DNA from: Sphingomonas jatrophae
GTDB taxonomy: Bacteria; Pseudomonadota; Alphaproteobacteria; Sphingomonadales; Sphingomonadaceae
Reading direction: 5' to 3'
Assembly (NCBI RefSeq): GCF_900113315.1
Contig: NZ_FOZG01000003.1
Span: forward strand, 310,001-374,000
Length of the DNA: 64,000 bases
The notes under the pieces were generated by a model. That model had not been told where the DNA came from. It ran no database searches and worked only from the letters and a program-made list of their open reading frames with translations. This document shows, one piece after another, positions 16,002-23,900 of this stretch. A program made the translations under genes and the position numbers. The stretch's first letter is position 1. Each line of letters begins with the position of its first letter.

Positions 16002-17564
16002 GTGATCCTGGATCTCGAGACGTTGGGCGACGCGCCGCCACGACCGCGCGTGGCCGTGATCGGCGCGGGTGCGGTGGGCATCGTGCTGGCCGTCGCGCTG
16101 GCGCGCAAGGGCGTGCCCGTGCTGCTGTGCGAGAGCGGCGGGCGCACGGTGGATCCGGCGGCGCAGGCGCTGAACGACGCCGTCGTCGCCGGCCGCGCGC
16201 ATACCGGTATCGCCGAGGGCCGCGCGCGCATCCTGGGCGGCACCAGCACCCTGTGGGGCGGGCAGCTGATCGCATTCCGCGACATCGACTTCGCCCCCCG
16301 CCCCTGGCTGGGGCTGGAGGGCTGGCCGTTCGGGCGAGACACGCTGGCGCCTTATTACGAGGCGGTGGCGACGATGCTCGGCCTGCCGCTCCGCTCCGAC
16401 GACGACGCGGCCGTATGGTCGGCACTAAACGTGTCGCCGCCGGCGCTTGGCCCCGATGTCGAGTTCGTGCTGACCCGCTGGCTGAAGGAGGCGAACCTCG
16501 CGCGGATGTTCGCGCGTGAGCTGGCCGAGAACCCTAATCTGACGGTGCTGCTGCACGCGACGGCAACCGGCTTCGAGGCGAGCGGCGGGCGGATCGACAG
16601 CGTTACGCTCCGCGCCCCTGGCGGGCGCGAACTCTTACTGGCCGCGGACGACTTCATCGTCGCGAGCGGCACGATCGAGGCGAGCCGATTGATGCTTGCC
16701 GCGGCCGACGCGCGCCCCGGTCTGCCCTGGGCGGGCAATATGTGGGTCGGCGCCAGCTTCCAGGACCATCTCGACGTGCGGGTCGGCACCGTCCACCCGA
16801 TCGACAAGAAACGGTTTCACGACGCGTTCGATAATATCTTCCTCAAGGGCTACAAATATAACCCGAAGGTCGCGCTCGCCGCGCACGTCCAGGCGGCGGA
16901 GCGGATCACGAATGTCGGCGGGGTCTTCACCTTCGAATCCTCGTTCACCGAGCATCTCGGCAATCTGAAGATCTTCCTGCGGGCGATGCGCAGCGGTGGC
17001 GTGCCGCCGAACCTGAAGGCGATGCCGCGCCACTTCGCCGCGCTGGCGAAGATGTGGTGGCCGCTCATCATCCGCTACCTGCGCGACAATCGCGCGTTCA
17101 ACCCCGCGGATCTCGGCATCGGCCTGCGCCTGCATGTCGAGCAGAAACCGCTGCGCGAAAGCCGCATCACGCTCCACCCCACCCGGCGTGATGCCAATGG
17201 CGTGCCGCTGGCGGTGCTCGACTGGCGGCTGGACGGAAGCGAGCTGGAGGCGATGGCGCGCTTCTGCGAGGTGCTCGCCCCCGTGCTGGAGCGGGAGCGG
17301 TTCGCCCGGCTGGAGGTGGACCCGCGGGTCGCCGCACGCGATCCCGCCATCTTCGCCGAGGCGCGCGACACCAACCATCATTGCGGCGGACTGCGCATCG
17401 GGGCCACCGCCGCGGACGGCGTGGTCGACGCCGATCTGCGCGTGCACGGGACGGACAATCTCCACATCGCCGGCGCGGCCGTTTATCCCAGCTCCAGTTT
17501 CGCCAATCCGACATTCACCGCCATGGCGCTGGCGCTGCGCCTGGCCGACCGGCTCGAGGCCTGA
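16002..17564 (+). CDS. GMC-family FAD-dependent oxidoreductase
   Basis: 520 residues from a GTG with GAGGAG upstream. The FAD-binding motif is VAVIGAGAVGIVLAVALARK (residues about 16-35), followed by ILGGTSTLWGGQ and the C-terminal GMC block with HHCGGLRIG and NLHIAGAAVYPSSSFANPTF. The family oxidises alcohol groups of sugars, inositols or sterols. The HH pair and the Asn near the end are candidate catalytic residues. It is followed 4 bp later by an aldo/keto reductase, so the two probably act on one sugar or polyol, perhaps as oxidation then reduction (epimerisation). No signal peptide is seen, so it probably acts on a cytosolic intermediate. Confidence 0.85.
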   Translation: MILDLETLGDAPPRPRVAVIGAGAVGIVLAVALARKGVPVLLCESGGRTVDPAAQALNDAVVAGRAHTGIAEGRARILGGTSTLWGGQLIAFRDIDFAPRPWLGLEGWPFGRDTLAPYYEAVATMLGLPLRSDDDAAVWSALNVSPPALGPDVEFVLTRWLKEANLARMFARELAENPNLTVLLHATATGFEASGGRIDSVTLRAPGGRELLLAADDFIVASGTIEASRLMLAAADARPGLPWAGNMWVGASFQDHLDVRVGTVHPIDKKRFHDAFDNIFLKGYKYNPKVALAAHVQAAERITNVGGVFTFESSFTEHLGNLKIFLRAMRSGGVPPNLKAMPRHFAALAKMWWPLIIRYLRDNRAFNPADLGIGLRLHVEQKPLRESRITLHPTRRDANGVPLAVLDWRLDGSELEAMARFCEVLAPVLERERFARLEVDPRVAARDPAIFAEARDTNHHCGGLRIGATAADGVVDADLRVHGTDNLHIAGAAVYPSSSFANPTFTAMALALRLADRLEA

Positions 17565-17567
17565 ACC

Positions 17568-18494
17568 ATGCTGCACACGCACCTTGCCGGTCGCCGCACG
17601 TCCCGCCTGGGCCTTGGCTGCGGACGGCTCGTCGGCGGAGCGGAGACGCGGGCGAGCCGAGCGCTGGTCGAGGCGGCGCTGGCGCTGGGCATCCGGCACT
17701 TCGACGTGGCGCCCTCCTACGGCCTCGGCCTTGCCGAGAATGTGCTGGGCGAGGCGCTGGCGGGCGTTGGCGACGCCACGGTGGTGACGAAGGCGGGCAT
17801 CGGGCGGCCGGCCAATGCGGGAGCGAAGGCGCTGCTGATCGGCTTCGTGCGGCCGCTGCTCGCCGCGACGCCGGGGCTGAAGGCGCGGCTGGCGCGGCGT
17901 GCCGGCGGTGCCGCACGTGGCCAGTTCGCGCCCGGGCAGGTGGAAGCCTCGCTGGCCGACAGCCTGTCGCGGCTGAAGCGTGAGACGGTGGATGCGCTGC
18001 TGCTCCACCAGCCGTCGCCGGCCGATCTCACACCCGATCTGGCAGCGACGATGGAGCGCATCGTTGCGGACGGACGTGCGCGCGCGGTGGGAACGGGCAC
18101 GAACGACGCGGCAGAAGCACTCGTGCCGTTCGGCACAGTCAGCCAGATGCGCGTCGACGTGGCGCAGCCCGCACCGACGTCGGTGGGCGACCTGATCCTG
18201 CACGGCGCGCTCCGCCGCTATCCGGCGCCGGAGCGGCTTTCGCCACCGCAGGTGGAGGCGATGCGTGCGCTAGGCCGTGATCCGGCGGACCCGGCGGCGT
18301 GGCCGGGCCTGATGCTGACGCTGGCGCTGGCCAACGCGCCCGGATCGATCCTGCTCATCTCCGCCCGCACCCCTGCACGGTTGCGCGAGGCGGTGGCGGC
18401 GGTCGATTGGACGCTGGCGGATGCGGCCGACTCGGCGGCGCTGGCGCAACTGCGCCGGCTTGCCGTGGGGAGCGAAAGCGCGGGGGCGAGCTGA
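17568..18494 (+). CDS. Aldo/keto reductase family protein
   Basis: 308 residues. The AKR TIM-barrel signatures are visible: GLGCGRL, FDVAPSYGLGLAENVLGEAL (Asp and Tyr of the catalytic tetrad), VVTKAGIG (Lys) and DALLLHQPSP (His). All four catalytic residues appear to be present. It reduces carbonyls with NADPH. It begins 4 bp after the GMC oxidoreductase gene. The end of the frame converges on the BNR-protein gene with only 9 bp between stop codons, leaving no room for a conventional terminator. Confidence 0.88.
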   Translation: MLHTHLAGRRTSRLGLGCGRLVGGAETRASRALVEAALALGIRHFDVAPSYGLGLAENVLGEALAGVGDATVVTKAGIGRPANAGAKALLIGFVRPLLAATPGLKARLARRAGGAARGQFAPGQVEASLADSLSRLKRETVDALLLHQPSPADLTPDLAATMERIVADGRARAVGTGTNDAAEALVPFGTVSQMRVDVAQPAPTSVGDLILHGALRRYPAPERLSPPQVEAMRALGRDPADPAAWPGLMLTLALANAPGSILLISARTPARLREAVAAVDWTLADAADSAALAQLRRLAVGSESAGAS

Positions 18495-18503
18495 CGGCGC
18501 TCT

Positions 18504-19883
18504 CTATTCCCAGGTCGCGCCCGCATCGTGCGAAACGAGCGTGCGCGTGGCGAAGGTCGGCACATCGGGATACCAGCAGCGCCCGTCCGGTTGCGTGCAA
18601 TCCCGCGCTCCGCTGCGAGCGACCTTCATCGCTGTCGCCTCCACCGGACTCAGCCGGTTGGGGAAGTAGCTGAAGAACAGGTAGAGCGTGCCGTCCGGAG
18701 CCTCGCTGACGCGCTGGCGCCAGGCGGCGTAGGCATGCCGCTTCGGGGCGGCGATGAGGCGGTGGGGTTGCCCATCAGGCCACAGCCAGCTGCCGTTCGG
18801 GCGGCGGCGGAGCTGCACCAGGTCGTAGTGCCCACCCCGCCCCTCTGCGCGGGCGACGATGTTGATCGTGCCATCGCGTGCGACGTTGAGGCTGGTATAG
18901 CTATATTCGGCAAAGGCACCGCCACGCGCAGGATCGCCGACCGGCTGCGGCGCGCCCCACCCGCTGAGCGTCGTGCCCGCCTTGCGGCTCTCGAACAGGC
19001 GAAACTGGGCGTGGTGCGCGCCGACGACGGTGATCAGACGGCCGGACGGAAGCCGCGCAATGGCGGGCAGATCGTGATTGTCGTTCGCCCCCGCCGTGGT
19101 GCTGCGGCCGACCGGCGCCGCGGGAGCCGCCCAAGCGAGCGTCCGCAGATCCAGTTCGCGCGAGACGATCAGCGCGCCCTGCTTGCCCGCCGTCGCCGCC
19201 GGATAGACGAGCACGATACGCCCCTGCCCCGTCCAGGTCGAATTGCCGCCGCCTGAATGGTTGCCGGTCAGCAGGCTGTCGTCGGCGGCAAGCAGCGGGG
19301 CTGCGCGGCGGACCAGCGCATCGCCCTGCCAGCGGAACAGATCGAGCCACAGCCGCTTGCCGGTATAGCCGCCATGCGTCTCGTAGCTGACGATGGTCGG
19401 CGGACCTGCGCGATCGGTGAAGGCGCCCGCTTTCTCCATCGTCGCGGCGCGGCTGGCGAGCGGGGCGGCACGCCAGCTGCGGCAGCCATCCCTCGACCAG
19501 AGCAGCACGGCGCGCTTCAGGTTCGAATAGCGCGGGATAAGAAGCGTGAAGGCGGTGCCGCGCGCATCGAACTGGATCGTCGTGTCGACCATCAGCGACA
19601 TATCCCATCGCTCGTCCCAATCGCCCGTGCGCATCACGTCGCGCGCGATCGCGGTGCGGGCGAGCGCCGTAAGATCGAGGCGCTCGGGGCGCTCGCCCGG
19701 CCGCAGGCGGACAAGGCTGCTGCCATCGCGCAGGCAGACCAGTCCGGCCGGGCCGACACCCGGGCTGCCGGCGTCGAGTGGACCGGGGCGGTGCCCAGGT
19801 GCGGCGGGGATGTCGAAACCGAATGCGCTCGGCCCGGCGGCGGGCGCTGCGATGAGGGCCAACCCGGCGAGAAAACGGATCAT
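18504..19883 (-). CDS. Secreted BNR-type beta-propeller protein, candidate polysaccharide lyase
   Basis: 459 residues with an N-terminal signal peptide (MIRFLAGLALIAAPAAGPSA). The body looks like a seven-bladed BNR-4 propeller, the fold of ulvan and rhamnosyl-glucuronan lyases. Histidine-rich putative active-site segments are TGNHSGGGNSTW (about residues 206-217) and NDNHDLPAIARLPSGR followed by VGAHH (about 266-289). A final Asp-box SHDAGATW closes the chain. If the EPS contains glucuronate, as ugd and the PssD/PssE-like pair suggest, a lyase that trims it in the periplasm or outside would fit. The enzyme class is inferred, not shown. Its ribosome binding site GGGGAG is partly inside the 3' arm of a 13-bp hairpin directly upstream. 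Confidence 0.65.
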   Translation of the reverse strand: MIRFLAGLALIAAPAAGPSAFGFDIPAAPGHRPGPLDAGSPGVGPAGLVCLRDGSSLVRLRPGERPERLDLTALARTAIARDVMRTGDWDERWDMSLMVDTTIQFDARGTAFTLLIPRYSNLKRAVLLWSRDGCRSWRAAPLASRAATMEKAGAFTDRAGPPTIVSYETHGGYTGKRLWLDLFRWQGDALVRRAAPLLAADDSLLTGNHSGGGNSTWTGQGRIVLVYPAATAGKQGALIVSRELDLRTLAWAAPAAPVGRSTTAGANDNHDLPAIARLPSGRLITVVGAHHAQFRLFESRKAGTTLSGWGAPQPVGDPARGGAFAEYSYTSLNVARDGTINIVARAEGRGGHYDLVQLRRRPNGSWLWPDGQPHRLIAAPKRHAYAAWRQRVSEAPDGTLYLFFSYFPNRLSPVEATAMKVARSGARDCTQPDGRCWYPDVPTFATRTLVSHDAGATWE

Positions 19884-19891
19884 GCGCTTCT

Positions 19892-19936
19892 CCCCGATCG
19901 ACGCCGGCGCAATCTAGTCGCCAGCGTCGATCGGGG
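19892..19936 (-). promoter_or_regulatory. Long inverted repeat overlapping the ribosome binding site of the BNR-protein gene
   Basis: CCCCGATCGACGC (19892-19904) and GCGTCGATCGGGG (19924-19936) are a perfect 13-bp inverted repeat; after one mismatch the stem continues 4 bp inward. In leftward mRNA the 3' arm ends in GGGG, which is the first half of the GGGGAG Shine-Dalgarno sequence 6 bp before the ATG at 19883. It also lies 30 bp past the methyltransferase stop, so it may serve as terminator, translational switch or operator. Confidence 0.6.
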
Positions 19937-19965
19937 CAACGCCGCCGACCGCGCCGCAGGCGCGC

Positions 19966-20715
19966 CTAGCCGTGCTTGCGGATGAAGATGAGCAACGCCG
20001 GGCGCAACCGCGGCGGCAGCACGGTGTGCAGCAGCTTCAGCCCGCGGAACACCACCGGGTTGTTGAAGTGATAGGCAGGCTCCCCCGCCGCCGAATAAGC
20101 CACGGTGTCTGCGGCATGGCCGAAGTAGCGGCGGATCGCCGCGGGCGTGTTCAGCTTGTAACAGGTCGGGAACACATCATGCGCCTTGCGCTCGGGCTGG
20201 ATGCGCTTGAGCAGTTTGACATGGTTGCTACTGCCCGCGGCGCGGGAGGCCAGCGCCAAATAGCCCCACTTGTTCGGCGTCAACGCACAGATGTGGCCGC
20301 CGGGCTTGAGGATGCGCAGCAGCTCGCGCGAGGTGAATTCGGGATCGGCGACATGCTCGAACACCCAGCTGCAGAAGATCAGGTCGAACGTCGCATCGTC
20401 ATAAGGCAAAGGGGCGCTCGGCCCCTCGATCAACCGCGCCTCGTCGATGAAGGGATTGTCGAACACGGCGGGATCGAGATCGCAGCCATCGACGCGCGCG
20501 ACCCGGCCGCGCAGCTTCTGCAGCTGTTGCCGGAACTCGATCCGGTCCTCCAGGATCTGCGCACCGCGACCGGCCCCGAAATCGAGCACCCGGTCGGTCG
20601 GCTTCAGCAGCGCGGCGATGCGCGTGTAGAATTGAACGCCGATATCCACATGGCTGAAGCCGCCGATCGTCGCTTCCGGATAGAATTTCCGCTTGAGCGA
20701 TATCCCGTCATGCAT
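19966..20715 (-). CDS. Class I SAM-dependent methyltransferase
   Basis: 249 residues. Motif I is RVLDFGAGRGAQI, the acidic residue of motif II is in VARVDGCDLDP, and FDLIFCSWVFEHVADP with LLRILKPGGHICALTPNKW gives the remaining Methyltransf_11-type core. In this setting it may methylate a sugar hydroxyl or a lipid-linked intermediate; the acceptor is unknown. It lies downstream of the giant repeat-protein gene on the same strand, separated by 242 bp that contain a terminator-like hairpin and a nested inverted repeat, so it probably has its own transcript. Confidence 0.85.
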   Translation of the reverse strand: MHDGISLKRKFYPEATIGGFSHVDIGVQFYTRIAALLKPTDRVLDFGAGRGAQILEDRIEFRQQLQKLRGRVARVDGCDLDPAVFDNPFIDEARLIEGPSAPLPYDDATFDLIFCSWVFEHVADPEFTSRELLRILKPGGHICALTPNKWGYLALASRAAGSSNHVKLLKRIQPERKAHDVFPTCYKLNTPAAIRRYFGHAADTVAYSAAGEPAYHFNNPVVFRGLKLLHTVLPPRLRPALLIFIRKHG

Positions 20716-20801
20716 CGGCGCACTCCCCTTAGCTCCGATACGGACTTAACCAGCGTCGCACGGAAGCGAAAGGACTAGATTGTTACCGAAGCCATCTTTT
20801 C

Positions 20802-20862
20802 ACAGGATAGCCACCATCTGTTCTTCAGGACCGCACTCTGTTGGTGGCTGCCGCAATCCTGT
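20802..20862 (-). promoter_or_regulatory. Nested inverted repeat in the leader region of the methyltransferase gene
   Basis: ACAGGAT (20802-20808) pairs with ATCCTGT (20856-20862), and GCCACCA (20810-20816) pairs with TGGTGGC (20842-20848). The whole would fold into a 61-nt stem with an asymmetric internal loop, 87 bp upstream of the methyltransferase start. It may be a structured leader or a binding site; no known riboswitch was recognised. Confidence 0.4.
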
Positions 20863-20897
20863 CACGAACAGGCAATCGCCTTGACTCCAGCACGTCT

Positions 20898-20939
20898 TGG
20901 CCGCTGCGATGCCGGGCCTCGCAGACATCGCAGCGGCCA
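20898..20939 (-). terminator. 14-bp hairpin after the giant repeat-protein gene
   Basis: TGGCCGCTGCGATG (20898-20911) and CATCGCAGCGGCCA (20926-20939) form a perfect 14-bp stem with a 14-nt loop, 18 bp past the stop codon at 20958. There is no T-tract. This is a strong 3' end signal for a 10-kb gene. Confidence 0.65.
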
Positions 20940-20957
20940 TGCGCCATTCCGACGCGA

Positions 20958-23900
20958 TCAGAAGAACAGGAAGTCAGACGTCTGGATCGACGCGAGGCTC
21001 ACCGTGCCCAGATCGGCGACCAGAACCGCACCCGAATTGTAGCCGTTGGCGGCGGCCGTGTGGAACAGCAGGGTGTGGCCGTTGCTGTCCTGGCCCAGGA
21101 TGAATGCGCCGTCCGCAATGCCGCTGCCATTCGCCTGCAGGTAGGCGTTGACGTCGGCCGTGCTGTTGAGCTGCCCACCGGTGTAGCGAACGAGATCCGC
21201 AGTCGCCAGGCTGGCGCTGCCGGTCGTGTCATTGACGACCGTGTCGAAGGCGAGGCCGTTGAAATCGAACAGCTCGCGCGCGAAGCTCAGCGTGTCGTCC
21301 GCGCTGACGAAGTCGGTGATCGTGTCGGTATTGCCGTTCAGGAAGTTGAAGCCGAACGTATCCGCACCGGCCCCGCCGGTCAGCGTGTCGGCACCGGACG
21401 TGCCGATGATGACGTTCGCGCCCGCATCACCGACGAACGTGCCCGCATAATAGAGGCCGGACGCGTCGATATTCTCGAACCCGGTGACGGTCGCATCGTC
21501 GCCGCTGGTCTGGTCGGCGGCAGAGCCGAGATCGACCAAGCCGTAATCGTAGCCGCTGAGGACCAGCGTGTCCGTGCCGGTGCCGCCATCGATGGTGCTG
21601 CCCGCCGCATAATCGATCCGGTCGTCGCCCGCATCGCCATAGACCGAGCCGCCGGCCCATTCACCGGCAAGGACATCGTTGCCGCCATTGCCGTGGACGG
21701 TAGCGACAGCACCATTCGGCTGGACATGCGTGTAGAGGTCGTTGCCCGACGAGCCGGTGACGTTGAACGTGTCGCCGGCCTGGAAGTAATTGAGCGCCAC
21801 GCCCGACAGGTTGGTGTCGACCCCGGCGGCGAGGCGGATGGTCACCGTTTCGCTGGTGTCCGTGAAGGTCGAATTGGCCTGGATCTGGCTGAACGACGAC
21901 GCCTGCGCACCGGTCAGCGTCACGCTGGCGGACGCCGGCGCGTTGGTGAAGACGTAGACGCCGTTCTCGATCGTGTAGCTGCCGCTGAACAGGCTGAGCG
22001 CCGAGATGCCGGTTACCGAGCCGACGCTCAGGTCCACCGTGCCGCTGACCCACAGCGTATCGCCGCCGCCATTGCCGTCGATCGTCTCGCCCGCCTGGAA
22101 GTCGCCCTCGTAGAGGGTGAACCATTCGGCCGCGGCGGTGCCCGTCAGGATATCCGCGCCACCGCCGCCGATGATCTCGCCGCCGGCGGTGCCGAAGGTG
22201 ATCGTGTCGGCGCCGCTGCCGCCAAGCAGCTTGCTGGCGGTCAGGTCCGAGCCGCGGAGCGTCACCGCCGCGACCGACCCGCGCGCATCGACATGTTCGA
22301 AGCCGGTCATCGTGCCCGCATCGCCCAGACCCTGATCGGCAGCGCGGAGATCGATGTTGGCAGCGCCGCGGACGACCAGCCAGTCGACGCCCTCGCCGCC
22401 CTGCACCAGCGTGTCGGTGGCGTCGTAGACGATGGTGTCATCGCCCTCGCCGCCGTCGATCACGTCCGCGCCGCCGCGTCCGTCGATCAGGTTGCTGCTG
22501 CGGCTGCCAACGATGCGGTTCACCCCGTCGCTGCCGGACAGCGCGACGGTGCCATGGACCGCGCTCCAATCGACATTCTCGAAGTTGGAAGCGGTGACGG
22601 CATCGCCGACCGTCTGGTCGGCAAGGCTCAGATCGATGCTCACGCTGCCATCATAGTAATCATAGCTGGCGACGAGCGTGTCGGTGTCGGCGCCACCGTC
22701 CAGCGTGACGGCATAGCTCTGATAGCCATAATCGATACGGTCGTCGCCGGCATCGCCGTAAACCGCCGTGCCCTCCGCCCAATAGCCGCCGGTAGGCGCG
22801 CGCAGCGTATCGTTGCCGCCATAGCCGTGGACGGTGGAGCGGACGTTCGGCCCGACGATCGTCTCGTTCCCAGCAGCGCCGTTGACCGCCACCTGATCCC
22901 AACTGCTGAGATAATTCCAGCTGGTCTGGCCGAGATCCACCGTCGTGCCGGAGGCGACGTTGATGGTGAAGAGCTGCGTGGTCTGCTCAGCAGGCTCGTA
23001 ATAGCTGGTGATCGAGCCCAGGCCCGCCGCCTGTGCGCCGGTCAGCGTGATGGAGAATAGCGGTTCGCTGTAGGTTTCGGTGACCGGATCGTAGCGCCGG
23101 CTCAGTTCCAGTGTCTCGACATTGGCGAGCGATCCGATCGTGAAGTCGGTCGAGCCCGTGACCAGCAGACGATCATAGCCGTCGCCACCGTTGATCGCCT
23201 CGCCCGCGGCGAACTCGCCGGCATGCAGATGGAAGGTGTCGTTGTTGATGCCGCCGGTCAGCGTGTCCGCGCCGGTGCCGCCGGTGATCTCAGCCCAGCT
23301 GGCGCCCGCGGTGATGGTGTCGCCCGCACTGCCGCCGATCAGGATGCTTTGAACGCTGTCGGAGCCGCGGATCGTCACCGCCGCGTTCGCGCCGGCCGCG
23401 TTGACATTCTCGAAGCCGGTCATGGTGCCGGCATCGCCGACGCCCTGATCCGCCGCGGCAAGATTGATGTTGGCCGCACCCTTCAGGTTCAGCCAGTCGG
23501 TGCCATCGCCGCCGCGGATTACCGCATCGGCGGCGTCGTAGATGACCGTATCGTCGCCGCTGCCCGCGTCGATCGTATCCGCACCCTCGCGCCCGTCGAA
23601 CCAGTCATTGCCGCCGCCGCCGGTGAGCAGGTTGACGCCGCTGCTGCCGATCACCGCAATGCCGTAAGAGAGTGCGCTCCAGTCGACATTCTCAAAGTTC
23701 GAGACAATGGCATTGTCGCCGGTCGTCTGATCGGCGAGCCCGAGATTGATGCCGATGGTGGTGTAATAATTGGCGTAGCTGCCGACGAGCGTGTCGCTGT
23801 CGGCGCCGCCGTCCAGCGTTACCTCATGCGCCGAATAGCCATAGTCGATCCGGTCGTTGCCGGCGTCGCCGTAGATCATGCTGCCCTGCGCCCAGAGGCC

